This document shows, piece after piece, positions 1 through 9,898 of a stretch of 64,000 bases of DNA. Position 1 is the stretch's first letter, and each line of letters starts with the position of its first letter. Under the pieces are notes generated by a model that saw only the letters and a list, made by a program, of their open reading frames with translations, was not told the DNA's origin and ran no database searches. This DNA is from Pseudomonas serbica. Its GTDB lineage: Bacteria; Pseudomonadota; Gammaproteobacteria; Pseudomonadales; Pseudomonadaceae. The translations under genes and the position numbers were made by a program. The stretch covers positions 62,001 to 126,000 of the forward strand of contig NZ_JAQIYM010000011.1 in NCBI RefSeq assembly GCF_028823535.1, read 5' to 3'.

Positions 1-14
1 CCGAGGCCGCGTCC

Positions 15-3000
15 ATGACCCCAGCACAACGTCTGGAGGCTTTGCTGGAGCACGCCGGCGATCTGGACAAGGCTGACGTCTTGCAAGCGTCCATTCCAAA
101 GTGGTTGTCCGATGCGGACCTGAAAGTGGTGCAGGCGCTGAAAACTGCGTTCGAGCAGTCGTTTCTCACTCAAGGCAAAGTCACGACGGCACTTGAACAG
201 CTCAAGCCACTGGACGAGTTCTGCAAAGAGCAACTGACCAGCGGCCTCAAGGCCAAATGGAAGATTGATGTCGACGTCGAGCGCGACACCCTGCAGATCG
301 CAAAAAAAGCCTACGCATCAACAGGGCTGTTCCCGGTCGGTTATTTGGCTGAAGACAACACCCTTTCTCGCAGCCTGCTCCAGGCGGCCATGGAAAATTT
401 CACCCTCGCAGAGGCCGGGAGCGGCGGCGGCCTGACGGGCGCGGTGATTCGAATCGATACAAAGCCGCCATCAGGTGATGAAGTCACTGCTGGCGAATTC
501 GCAACGCTGTGTCGAGAGCTTGATCTTGGTGCCAACTATCAACGCCACATTATTGAAACCCTGGCGTTACCGGCCAAGCCTGCAGGCGGTGCGCCCGTCG
601 ATGATCAGGCTGGCATCGCGGATATCCGGCGCCTGAAGGCGCTGGATATGCAAGTCGCACTGCATATGGCCTATCTGAAAAAGGACATCACCCACGCCGT
701 TTACACCATGCTGCTGAGCGTGCTCGAACAGGATGTCCCGGCGGCTCAAACAAGGGATGCGCTGCTTGCTGGCGCCCCGGTGCTGTGGCAAGGCCTGTCG
801 ATTCATGACGCCTGCATTTGTGGAGTCCTGGTGTTCAGCAAGGTCTCCATCGATACCGATACGAAAGCCGGGTGCGTGGTCTACATGCCGAACGAACCTC
901 GTCGACCGCTGTATGAATACGCCTCGCTGGAGGAGTTCCGGATCTACCTCACCCTCAAGCTGCAAAGTACAAGCTACAGGAAGTTTTTCGTCCGGCAGTA
1001 CCTGCATGGCCACGACAAGACCGGGTTTTTTTCCCGGTTTGACAACGGCAGGGCCTTGGGAACGCTCAAGGCCCTTCCTGCCGATACGTGCCTTGCCGAT
1101 TTTTTCTTCAGTTCGTTTGTCAGCAAGACCCAGGAAGATGCACGGATCCTTGTTGTGCCGACCGAAGACGTGGATGAACAACAACGGGAAAAAACCCTTC
1201 GGGTGTTGCAGGACGGAGGTCTTCTGCTGATGAATGCCGCCTCGTTTTTCGTCCCGCTGATTGGCCAGATGATGTTGGCGGCGGCTGTGGTCGATATTGC
1301 CAGCGAGGTGTTCGAAGGGGTGCTGGATTGGACTCGCGGTGAGCGAACGCAGGCGTTGTCCCATTTGCTGAACGTCGTGGAAAACCTCGCGCAGATAGCG
1401 GCGTTTGCGGCGGGCAGCAAAATAATCTCGACAGCCGTGAGCAAGGGCGTGAAAGAGCAGGCGGCATTCTTCGACGGTTTCGAGGCCGTCACCGGAACGG
1501 ATGGCAAGGCAAGGCTATGGAAGCCGGACCTCGAACCCTATAAACACACCACGACGCTGCCAGCAGATGTACAACCTGATTCGCAAGGGATCTACCGGCA
1601 TGCCGGACACACTTCGATCGTCGTGGATGGAGCACCCTATAGAGTGACCCGCAACGCGGCGGACACGGCATGGATCATCAATCACCCGGTGCGAAGTGAC
1701 GCATTCCGGCCGGCCGTCGAGCGGAACTTGCAAGGTGGCTGGCGGCATGTTTATGAGCACGTCCACGAATGGCGCGAAGGGGGATATGCGTTGGGGCGCA
1801 CGGATCAGCGCTTGAGTGAACTGGGCAGCGACCTGGATGCGATTGCCGAAATCACTGCGATGACCCCTGACAAATTGCACCGTTTGCATGAAAGCAACCT
1901 CAAGTTGCCGCAGCGGTTGAATGACTGTGTCGAGCGTTTCAGGATCGACCGGCGCATTACCGCGATGGTTGCTTCGCTGGAGCAGGGAGAGATCGCAAAC
2001 ACGGCTTTCATCCAGGAACAACTGCATACGTTACCAAGGCTGGCCGGTTGGCCGCAGGAGCGTTTCATCGAAGTGCTCGACGAGAGCGACCTGGTCGTGT
2101 CCCGCTTCCCCGAAACAGCGCCATACGACGATGATGTCAACAGCGTGCCGGTTTGGCAGACGCAATTGAACTCGGGACAACTGCTCGATACCGTCATCGA
2201 TGGACTCTATCCGGAAGAAGTCGAGGGCATTGTCGGTACCACGACAACTGAGTCGCGATCGCAGTTGTTGGCCAAGAAGATCGCAACCAGTCTCAGGGGC
2301 AATCGTCAGCCGTTGTTTGAATGGCTCTATAAAACCTGGGACTCAAGCGCTACCGGTGACGTCGCGACACTGCGCGAACACGCCGCTGACCTGCCCGTGC
2401 GCGTGTGCCAGGAGTTGCTGGACAACGCTTCGGGTCGGGATCGAAGCTTTCTGCGCGAGCGCAAGATCCCGGGGGTGGATCTCGCCCGGCAGGTCAGTGA
2501 GGCGCAGGCCAGGATCAGGCAGGACCGTGCACTCACGGGGCTGCACCTGCCGACACTGGCCAATGCCGACACCGACAAACTGATGCTCGGTTTGATGGAT
2601 CGAGTGCAAGGCTGGAATGACGACTTTCGACTCGAAGTACGCCAGGGGTCAGTAACAGGCACCTTGCTCGACAGCGTGGGCGACGCTGCTGCGCAGTCGC
2701 TCGCTGTGATCGTCAAGCTGCCCACCCGCTATCAGGTCACAAACGACGGCGGCAATGTGACTTTCACTCATACGAGCCAATCGCTGCTTGAGTCAATACT
2801 GGATGCATTGCCTGCTTCCGATCGTTCCCGCATGGGCTTCACCGGCAGCGATACGCTCGACGTCCCGACACTTCGGTCTCGTCTGTCGAGGGCCGCCACG
2901 GGTGACCCCGCGCATACCGGGCGGGTGCTACGGGGCGAACGCACTGAAACAGCGGCGTACCTGTACGCCTGTGTCCAGGCGAGCCCTCCCGCTGCCAGCG

Positions 3001-4796
3001 CCTATCCCTCGGGCTTGATGCGTAAAGTCAAAAAGCTGTATCCGATGTTTACGAATGCCCAGGTGTCGGCGTTTCTCGATGGGGCCGGCAGTACGCCGAT
3101 GCAGCGGGCGAATCGAGTCAAGGTGCTGGGTCAGCGACTGAAGACACTGCGCGGGGTGCTGGACGCCTGGTGCAGCGACGAGGTGCAGATGAGGAAGTTG
3201 CCGGGGGTGCTTAACGACATCCGTGTCAGCCGTCGTCAGGTGGCCAGGACCCTCGAAAACTGCTGGCGCCGGATAACGCCTGTGGGGTGGCCGCAACATC
3301 AGCCCTTCACTTCGCTCACGCTGACGCGCAACCCGGTGGGCCAGTTACCGACCCTGACCGAGGAGGATGTCGCCCATGTGCGCAGCCTTTCGATCATGGA
3401 CATGCAGGCCGGTGATGAACTCGCGTATTTCCTCAAACCATTCAAAGGCCTTGTCAGCCTGGAGCTGGACCGCAATCAACTCACACGATTGCCTGAAGTG
3501 CTGTCGCACATGCCCGACCTTGAGCACCTGAGGCTGGACGGCAATCAGATAGCGCTGACCGAGCACACGCTGAAAAAACTCGCCGGCATGCGCAATTTGC
3601 GCACCTTGGGGCTCAGTGGCAATCGGTTGGGGGCCACGATCGACGTCAGCAAGATGCTGCATCTGCAAGCCCTGTTCCTGGGCGATACCCATGCAACGGA
3701 ATTGCCCGTCGGGCTGGCTCACTTGCCGTATCTGGATTTCGTCGACCTGAGGGGCAACGAGATTCGTGAGTTGCCTGCCTGGCTGCTCCAGGTCCCTCGA
3801 CGACTCGCCCAGACGATCAACCTGCGCAACAACCCGATATCCGAGGCGAGCCGTGCGAAGCTGGAAATCTTCCGTGACAACACGGGGATCGGGATGGGGC
3901 TGCTGGACACCAGAACCGAAGTGTTCAACGAGCAGAAGGCGCGAGACCTGTGGATGTCGAACCCGGTGGAAGAAACCTATGCCCTTCGTAACCAGGCATG
4001 GCTGGCGTTGAAGAACGAACCGGGTTCGAAGGGTTTTTTTGAGTTGCTGGCAGAGTTGGGAAGCTCGGGGGACAGCCGTTTTGTCCACGAAGACATGACG
4101 CGGCGGGTGTGGAGTGTCATTGACTCGACCCGGACAGACCCTGCATTGCGCGATCAATTGCTGGCGATGGCGGTGAAAGCCAACTGCGCCGACTCTGCGG
4201 CGACAATCTTCAGTAATCTTGAAGTGGCCGTGGATATCGACACGGTGGTTCGCCAGTCGGTCAATGCCCATGATCAGGCCGCTCGGTTGTTGAAACTTGC
4301 GCGACGTTTGTTCCGCCTGGATTACCTCGCCAGGTTCGCCCGGGAGAAAGTCCGGGCCAATCCCAAGCTCGACCCCGTGGAAGTGGAATTGGCCTATCGC
4401 ACCGGCCTGGCCGATCGGCTCGAACTGGTAGGTCAACCCCGGCATATGCGCTATGCATCACTCAGCGGCGTAACAGCCAAGGACCTGGACGATGCCTGCA
4501 ACGACGTCCTCACCGCCGAAATGTCCCCCGAACTATTGACTTACGTGCGAGGCCGTACGTTTTGGAGTGACTTTTTGCGCCAGCATCATGGCAAACAGTT
4601 CACCGACCTGGCTGCACCATTTCAAGAGCGTATGCAGACCGCCTTTGAAAGTGAGGAGGCGTTTGGCGCGGACTATCGCGCCACGGTCGACGGCATCGCC
4701 GCTGAAATGAAGGTGGCTGAGAGCGATTTGTTGAAGCGCCTGACCGAGGCAGCCATGAAGGCCGACGAGTTAAAGGCCTGCTTTGCGCTGGACTGA
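15..4796 (+). CDS. Giant LRR protein with C-terminal NEL-type E3 ubiquitin ligase domain (effector/toxin-like)
   Basis: The frame encodes 1593 residues and is open to the left edge, so the true start may lie upstream; GAGG sits 8 nt before this ATG. Residues about 1097-1290 are leucine-rich repeats (LVSLELDRNQLTRLP, LRTLGLSGNRL, FVDLRGNEIRELP). The remainder matches the NEL (IpaH/SspH-type) fold, with a candidate catalytic Cys1391 in a C-A-D motif; NEL enzymes use a Cys-x-Asp motif to pass ubiquitin to host targets. The roughly 1090-residue N-terminal part looks like the large DUF6543/dermonecrotic-toxin-type region of Pseudomonas NEL proteins and holds a hydrophobic, possibly membrane-inserting stretch at about residues 400-480. 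No Sec signal is seen, so the export route is unknown. It converges on mnmC with 5 nt between the stops. Family call is firm; host target and secretion are inference. Confidence 0.85.
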   Translation: MTPAQRLEALLEHAGDLDKADVLQASIPKWLSDADLKVVQALKTAFEQSFLTQGKVTTALEQLKPLDEFCKEQLTSGLKAKWKIDVDVERDTLQIAKKAYASTGLFPVGYLAEDNTLSRSLLQAAMENFTLAEAGSGGGLTGAVIRIDTKPPSGDEVTAGEFATLCRELDLGANYQRHIIETLALPAKPAGGAPVDDQAGIADIRRLKALDMQVALHMAYLKKDITHAVYTMLLSVLEQDVPAAQTRDALLAGAPVLWQGLSIHDACICGVLVFSKVSIDTDTKAGCVVYMPNEPRRPLYEYASLEEFRIYLTLKLQSTSYRKFFVRQYLHGHDKTGFFSRFDNGRALGTLKALPADTCLADFFFSSFVSKTQEDARILVVPTEDVDEQQREKTLRVLQDGGLLLMNAASFFVPLIGQMMLAAAVVDIASEVFEGVLDWTRGERTQALSHLLNVVENLAQIAAFAAGSKIISTAVSKGVKEQAAFFDGFEAVTGTDGKARLWKPDLEPYKHTTTLPADVQPDSQGIYRHAGHTSIVVDGAPYRVTRNAADTAWIINHPVRSDAFRPAVERNLQGGWRHVYEHVHEWREGGYALGRTDQRLSELGSDLDAIAEITAMTPDKLHRLHESNLKLPQRLNDCVERFRIDRRITAMVASLEQGEIANTAFIQEQLHTLPRLAGWPQERFIEVLDESDLVVSRFPETAPYDDDVNSVPVWQTQLNSGQLLDTVIDGLYPEEVEGIVGTTTTESRSQLLAKKIATSLRGNRQPLFEWLYKTWDSSATGDVATLREHAADLPVRVCQELLDNASGRDRSFLRERKIPGVDLARQVSEAQARIRQDRALTGLHLPTLANADTDKLMLGLMDRVQGWNDDFRLEVRQGSVTGTLLDSVGDAAAQSLAVIVKLPTRYQVTNDGGNVTFTHTSQSLLESILDALPASDRSRMGFTGSDTLDVPTLRSRLSRAATGDPAHTGRVLRGERTETAAYLYACVQASPPAASAYPSGLMRKVKKLYPMFTNAQVSAFLDGAGSTPMQRANRVKVLGQRLKTLRGVLDAWCSDEVQMRKLPGVLNDIRVSRRQVARTLENCWRRITPVGWPQHQPFTSLTLTRNPVGQLPTLTEEDVAHVRSLSIMDMQAGDELAYFLKPFKGLVSLELDRNQLTRLPEVLSHMPDLEHLRLDGNQIALTEHTLKKLAGMRNLRTLGLSGNRLGATIDVSKMLHLQALFLGDTHATELPVGLAHLPYLDFVDLRGNEIRELPAWLLQVPRRLAQTINLRNNPISEASRAKLEIFRDNTGIGMGLLDTRTEVFNEQKARDLWMSNPVEETYALRNQAWLALKNEPGSKGFFELLAELGSSGDSRFVHEDMTRRVWSVIDSTRTDPALRDQLLAMAVKANCADSAATIFSNLEVAVDIDTVVRQSVNAHDQAARLLKLARRLFRLDYLARFAREKVRANPKLDPVEVELAYRTGLADRLELVGQPRHMRYASLSGVTAKDLDDACNDVLTAEMSPELLTYVRGRTFWSDFLRQHHGKQFTDLAAPFQERMQTAFESEEAFGADYRATVDGIAAEMKVAESDLLKRLTEAAMKADELKACFALD

Positions 4797-4801
4797 CCCC
4801 G

Positions 4802-6784
4802 TCAGGCCTTGCCGCGTATCAAGCGACGCAAGGTGAAGCGATTTGGATGACAGGCCTCGGCCACGGCCCTGGGCAGCGGCAGCGGTTCGTCATCCAGCCA
4901 GGCGGCGATCAGTTCGCCTGACAACGGCGCAGTGATCAGCCCTCGCGAACCGTGGCCGCTGTTGACGTACAAGCCATCCAGCCAAGGGCAAGGGATGTCC
5001 GGGACTTGCCGGGCATCCTTGCTCAATGCGACGTAGGTGTCGGTGAACGCCTGGCTGTCGGCCAATGGGCCGACAATCGGCAAGTAATCCGGGCTGGTGC
5101 AGCGAAACGCTGCGCGGCCTTCCAGTTCGTTTGCGTGCAACGAGCCGGCTCCGAGCCGAGCGACCAGATCCAGCGAGATCTCTTCGAGCATCTGCAAGTT
5201 GCCGAGGTGTTCGGCAGTGGTCGGGGTCAGGTCGTCGTTGTTGAAATCGAAACTCGCCCCCAGGGTATGTTCACCCAGGCGTGCCGGCGCGACGTAGCCT
5301 TCGGCGCACACCACGGTACTCAGCGCCTGGCTTGCAGGGGTTTGGGGCAGGCGGGTGATTTGTCCGCGAATGCGCTTGAGCGGCAACCCACTGCTGTAGG
5401 TGAATCGCTTGATCTCGGCGGCGCCGGCCAGCACCACGGTGGGGGCTTGGGCAAGTAACCTGTCGCCATCCCAGGCTTGCCAGTCTCCGTCCACGCGGCG
5501 CAATTCCAGCACATCGTGATGGGTCAGCAGTTCAATGTTCGATTGCCCGGCCTGCCATTGGCACAGAGCGGGTGGATGCACCCAGCCGCCTTCGGGGTAA
5601 AACAGGCCCCCCGCTGGCAACGCGATACCGGCGCGAGCCTCGGCTTGCACTTGATCGAGGCTGTGCAGCAAGCCTTCGGGAAACGCCGCCGCCAATTGCG
5701 CTTGCCGCTCGGCTTCCTTGGCGTTGAAGGCCAATTGCAAGACTCCGCAATCGTCCCAGTCGACGCCCCGTTGCAGATGCTCAAGCAAGCGCCGGGTGTA
5801 GCCGAAGCCACTGACGATCAATTGCGACAACGCCGTGCCGTGCGCGGAGAGCTTGAGGTACAGCACGCCCTGGGGATTGCCCGAGGCTTCCTGCGCCAGC
5901 GCATCGTGACGCTCCAGCAGACTCACCTGCCAACCGCGCGCAGCCAGGCTCGCGGCCGTCGCACAACCGGCCAGCCCGGCGCCGATCACCAGTGCGCGAC
6001 GTTCGCCGGTGGGCGGTGTCGGGCGCGCAAACCAGGGTTTCGCCACCGCGGGTGTCGGGCCTTCTGCTGGCCAGCCGAGAAACGTGCCGCGCAGGATTTC
6101 CCATTTGTGGCCGATGCCTGGCGTACGTTTCATCTTGAAGCCCGCGGCATTGAGCAGCCGGCGCACCCAACCGGTACTGGTGAAGGTGCTGATGGTCGAA
6201 CCGGGTGCCGCCAGGCGGGCGAGTTCGGCAAACAATTGGGCGGTCCACATGTCGGGGTTTTTCGCCGGGGCGAAGCCGTCGAGAAACCAGGCGTCGATCT
6301 GCGCGTCCAGTTGCGGTAATTGCTCCAGGGCATCGCCGATCAGCAAGGTGAGCGTGACGCGGCCGTTATCCAGGACCAGGCGCTGGAAACCTTGGTGGAT
6401 CGCCTGGTATTGCGCCAGCAGTTGATCAGCGAACGGCTTGAGTTCCGGCCACAAGGCCAGCGCCCGTTGCAGGTCGGCCAGGCTCAGCGGGTATTTCTCG
6501 ACGCTGACGAAATGCAGGCGCGCACCGGCCAAAGCGTGCTGCTCGAACAACTGCCAGGCGCAGAGAAAATTCAACCCGGTGCCGAAGCCGGTTTCGCCAA
6601 TCACCAGTCGCCCGCCCACCGGCAACGCGGCAAAACGTTCACGCAAAGCGTTCTGATCGAGGAACACGTAGCGGGTTTCATCCAGCCCTGACAGGTCGGA
6701 AAAGTACACATCGTCGAACACCCGCGAGCGCGGGAGGCCTTGGTCGTCCCAGTCGATCTGGGCGTGGGGCAGTACAGGTTTCAT
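4802..6784 (-). CDS. mnmC: Bifunctional tRNA 5-methylaminomethyl-2-thiouridine synthesis protein MnmC
   Basis: MnmC carries out the last two steps of mnm5s2U34 formation in tRNA: an FAD-dependent C-terminal domain removes the carboxymethyl group, and the N-terminal SAM-dependent domain methylates the product. The 660-residue protein has the usual fused layout: methyltransferase region with GETGFGTGLNFL at about residues 65-80, and an FAD Rossmann motif (VIGAGLAGCATA) near residue 268. I chose the ATG at 6784 (MKPVLPHAQIDWDDQG), nine codons inside the longest frame, because this is where family similarity starts. Length is typical and no lesion is seen. It stands alone, convergent with the NEL gene. 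Confidence 0.95.
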   Translation of the reverse strand: MKPVLPHAQIDWDDQGLPRSRVFDDVYFSDLSGLDETRYVFLDQNALRERFAALPVGGRLVIGETGFGTGLNFLCAWQLFEQHALAGARLHFVSVEKYPLSLADLQRALALWPELKPFADQLLAQYQAIHQGFQRLVLDNGRVTLTLLIGDALEQLPQLDAQIDAWFLDGFAPAKNPDMWTAQLFAELARLAAPGSTISTFTSTGWVRRLLNAAGFKMKRTPGIGHKWEILRGTFLGWPAEGPTPAVAKPWFARPTPPTGERRALVIGAGLAGCATAASLAARGWQVSLLERHDALAQEASGNPQGVLYLKLSAHGTALSQLIVSGFGYTRRLLEHLQRGVDWDDCGVLQLAFNAKEAERQAQLAAAFPEGLLHSLDQVQAEARAGIALPAGGLFYPEGGWVHPPALCQWQAGQSNIELLTHHDVLELRRVDGDWQAWDGDRLLAQAPTVVLAGAAEIKRFTYSSGLPLKRIRGQITRLPQTPASQALSTVVCAEGYVAPARLGEHTLGASFDFNNDDLTPTTAEHLGNLQMLEEISLDLVARLGAGSLHANELEGRAAFRCTSPDYLPIVGPLADSQAFTDTYVALSKDARQVPDIPCPWLDGLYVNSGHGSRGLITAPLSGELIAAWLDDEPLPLPRAVAEACHPNRFTLRRLIRGKA

Positions 6785-6944
6785 GGCAGGCTCGGTCACG
6801 GCAAGGCGCACATTCTATCCGATCGCGGGTGGGGTGCTTGATCCATGGCAAGGCCGGCAACGCCGCCAGCGATGAAAATGGGATTTCTCCCCCGCAGGAG
6901 AGGTCAATCCACTAGTCTTGCTCACATCTGCCAGGGAGCTGCCC

Positions 6945-8468
6945 ATGTTCGAATCCGCCGAAATCGATCACGCCATCGACAAAGAAACCTACGACGCCGA
7001 GGTCCCGGCCCTGCGTGAAGCCTTGCTCGAAGCGCAATTCGAGCTGCGCCAGCAGAGCCGCTTTCCGGTGATCATTCTGATCAATGGCATCGAAGGCGCC
7101 GGCAAGGGTGAGACGGTCAAGCTGCTCAACGAGTGGATGGACCCGCGCCTGATCGAGGTCCGCACCTTCGATCAGCAAACCGATGAAGAACTCGCACGGC
7201 CACCGGCCTGGCGCTATTGGCGGATGCTCCCGGCCAGGGGCCGCATGGGCGTGTTTTTCGGCAACTGGTACAGCCAGATGCTGCAGGCTCGGGTCCATGG
7301 CGTGATCAAGGACCCAAGGTTCGATCAAAGTATCAACGCCGCCGAACGCCTGGAAAAAATGCTGTGCGACGAAGGCGCGCTGATCTTCAAGTTCTGGTTC
7401 CACTTGTCCAAGAAACAAATGAAGGCACGCCTCAAGGCCTTGGCCGATGACCCGCTGCACAGCTGGCGCATCAGCCCGCTGGACTGGCAGCAGTCCGAAA
7501 CCTATGACCGCTTTGTGAAATACGGTGAACGCGTCTTGCGTCGCACCAGCCGCGACTATGCGCCCTGGCATGTGATCGCCGGCATGGATGCGCATTATCG
7601 CAGCCTGGTGGTGGGGAAAATTCTGCTCGAAGGCCTGCAAAACGCCCTGAGACGACCGAAAATCCACCCGGAAAAAGTCAACGCCGCCCCCGTATTCCCA
7701 AGCGTCGATCAATTGAACCTGCTGGATAGCCTCGACCTCACCTCGAATCTGGCCAAAAACGATTATGAAGAGCAACTGATTACCGAACAGGCAAGGTTTT
7801 CCGGGTTGATGCGCGACAAACGCATGCGCCGCCACGCGCTGGTGGCGGTGTTCGAAGGCAATGACGCGGCGGGCAAGGGCGGGGCGATTCGCCGGGTTGC
7901 CGCGGCGCTGGACCCGCGCCAATACAACATCGTGCCGATTGCCGCGCCCACCGAGGAGGAGCGGGCACAGCCGTACCTTTGGCGTTTTTGGCGGCATATT
8001 CCCGCACGGGGCAAATTCACCGTGTTCGACCGCTCCTGGTACGGGCGGGTGCTGGTGGAGCGAATCGAAGGTTTTTGCACCCCGGCGGACTGGCTGCGCG
8101 CCTACAGCGAAATCAACGACTTTGAGGAACAGCTCAGCGATGCCGGGGTGATCGTGGTCAAGTTCTGGCTGGCCATCGATAAGCAGACGCAGCTGGAACG
8201 CTTCCAGGAACGCGAAAACATCCCGTTCAAACGCTTCAAGATCACCGAGGACGATTGGCGCAACCGCGACAAGTGGGAGGACTATCGCACCGCCGTCGGT
8301 GACATGGTTGACCGCACCAGCACGGAGATCTCGCCCTGGACACTGGTTGAGGCCAATGACAAGCGCTGGGCGCGGGTCAAGGTCTTGCGCACCATCAATC
8401 GCGCAGTGGAAGACGCGTTCGAACAGTCGGACAAGGGCAAAGGCAAGGGCAAGGGCAGGGGCAAGTAG
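6945..8468 (+). CDS. pap: Polyphosphate:AMP phosphotransferase (two-domain PPK2)
   Basis: This enzyme transfers phosphate from polyphosphate to AMP to give ADP in the cytoplasm. The 507-residue protein contains two tandem PPK2 kinase domains, each with its own P-loop: NGIEGAGKGETVK at about residues 46-58 and FEGNDAAGKGGAIRR near residue 304; each is followed by a WRYWRMLPARG or WRFWRHIPARG lid motif. Two-domain PPK2 proteins are the class that phosphorylates AMP rather than nucleoside diphosphates. The C-terminus is a lysine/glycine tail of repeated GK pairs. The start at 6945 is preceded by an AGGGAG ribosome-binding site; a longer TTG-initiated frame from 6918 is less likely. Confidence 0.93.
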   Translation: MFESAEIDHAIDKETYDAEVPALREALLEAQFELRQQSRFPVIILINGIEGAGKGETVKLLNEWMDPRLIEVRTFDQQTDEELARPPAWRYWRMLPARGRMGVFFGNWYSQMLQARVHGVIKDPRFDQSINAAERLEKMLCDEGALIFKFWFHLSKKQMKARLKALADDPLHSWRISPLDWQQSETYDRFVKYGERVLRRTSRDYAPWHVIAGMDAHYRSLVVGKILLEGLQNALRRPKIHPEKVNAAPVFPSVDQLNLLDSLDLTSNLAKNDYEEQLITEQARFSGLMRDKRMRRHALVAVFEGNDAAGKGGAIRRVAAALDPRQYNIVPIAAPTEEERAQPYLWRFWRHIPARGKFTVFDRSWYGRVLVERIEGFCTPADWLRAYSEINDFEEQLSDAGVIVVKFWLAIDKQTQLERFQERENIPFKRFKITEDDWRNRDKWEDYRTAVGDMVDRTSTEISPWTLVEANDKRWARVKVLRTINRAVEDAFEQSDKGKGKGKGRGK

Positions 8469-8573
8469 TCAGGCGATGGTTGCGCATACGCGGGGTGAAT
8501 GATTGTCGCGGTGGGTTATTGGGTGGGCTTATGCTCGGTCCACTTTCAACCGACAACAACAATGAGGTATGCC

Positions 8574-9758
8574 ATGCGTGAAGTGGTGATCGTCGACAGC
8601 GTGCGGACCGGCCTGGCCAAATCCTTTCGCGGCAAGTTCAACATGACCCGTCCCGACGACATGGCGGCGCATTGTGTCGACGCCTTGCTGGCGCGTACCG
8701 GCATCGACCCGGCCAGCGTCGAGGACTGCATCGTCGGTGCCGGCTCCAACGAAGGCTCCCAGGGCTATAACATCGGGCGCAACGTCGCGGTGTTGTCGCG
8801 CCTGGGCATCGGCGTCGCCGGCATGACCCTCAACCGCTTCTGTTCCTCGGGCTTGCAGGCGATCGCCATCGCCGCCAACCAGATTGCCTCCGGTTGCAGC
8901 GACATCATCGTGGCCGGTGGCGTCGAGTCCATCAGCCTGACGATGAAAAGCATCAACACCGATCACCTGATCAATCCGCTGCTCAAAGAGCAAGTGCCGG
9001 GGATCTACTTCCCGATGGGCCAGACCGCTGAAATCGTCGCACGTCGATACGACGTCAGCCGCGAAGAACAGGACCTGTACGCCCTGCAAAGCCAGCAGCG
9101 CACTGCCCGGGCACAAGCGCAGGGTTTGTTCGACGATGAAATCGTACCGATGGCGGTGAAGTACCGGGTCGAAGACAAGGCCACCGGCCAGGTGCAGATT
9201 CTCGAGGGCATGGTGGGGCGCGATGACTGCAACCGTCCCGACACCACCCTGCAAAGCCTGGCCGGACTGAATCCAGTGTTTGCCGAGGGTGGCTCGGTCA
9301 CCGCCGGTAACTCGTCGCAGCTGTCCGACGGCGCCTCCATGACCCTGGTGATGAGCCTGGAAAAAGCCCTGGCGCTGGGCTTGAAGCCCAAGGCGTTCTT
9401 CCGCGGATTCACCGTCGCGGGCTGCGAACCGGACGAGATGGGCATCGGCCCGGTGTTCTCGGTGCCGAAACTGCTCAAGGCCAAGGGCTTGCACATTAAC
9501 GATATCGATTTGTGGGAACTCAACGAAGCCTTCGCCTCGCAGTGCCTGTACGCGCGTAACCGGCTGGAAATCGACAACGAGCGGTATAACGTCAATGGTG
9601 GTTCGATTTCCATCGGCCACCCGTTCGGCATGACCGGTTCGCGCCAGGTCGGGCACCTCGTTCGTGAGTTGCAGCGGCGCAATCTGCGTTACGGCATTGT
9701 CACCATGTGCGTGGGCGGCGGGATGGGGGCTACCGGGTTGTTCGAGGCGGTGCGTTAG
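8574..9758 (+). CDS. Acetyl-CoA C-acyltransferase (thiolase)
   Basis: A 394-residue type II thiolase, which cleaves 3-ketoacyl-CoA or condenses acyl-CoAs. The family signatures are complete: nucleophile Cys90 in NRFCSSGLQAI, His349 in IGHPFGMTGSR, and the second catalytic Cys379 in CVGGGMGATGLFE. I start it at the ATG at 8574 (MREVVIVDSVRTG), with GAGG 6 nt upstream; 25 extra upstream codons in the open frame do not look like thiolase. No FadB-type partner is adjacent, so the pathway (fatty acid oxidation or another acyl-CoA route) cannot be decided from context. Confidence 0.93.
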   Translation: MREVVIVDSVRTGLAKSFRGKFNMTRPDDMAAHCVDALLARTGIDPASVEDCIVGAGSNEGSQGYNIGRNVAVLSRLGIGVAGMTLNRFCSSGLQAIAIAANQIASGCSDIIVAGGVESISLTMKSINTDHLINPLLKEQVPGIYFPMGQTAEIVARRYDVSREEQDLYALQSQQRTARAQAQGLFDDEIVPMAVKYRVEDKATGQVQILEGMVGRDDCNRPDTTLQSLAGLNPVFAEGGSVTAGNSSQLSDGASMTLVMSLEKALALGLKPKAFFRGFTVAGCEPDEMGIGPVFSVPKLLKAKGLHINDIDLWELNEAFASQCLYARNRLEIDNERYNVNGGSISIGHPFGMTGSRQVGHLVRELQRRNLRYGIVTMCVGGGMGATGLFEAVR

Positions 9759-9898
9759 GTTTCACGGATTTGTATAGATAGTCGTAAAGCCAGCTCGCGA
9801 CCTGCACAGTTTCATTCGCGCCCAGGCCTCAACTGTCCCTGTGTCCCAAGCGAGTCAGCGCCTAGAATGGCGCTACTTGTTTCCGGATTGGGGTTGGC

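Noticed and set aside
567..1364. Long open frame antisense to the NEL gene
   Set aside because: High G+C codon structure of the real gene leaves antisense frames open; no ribosome-binding site or recognisable domain.
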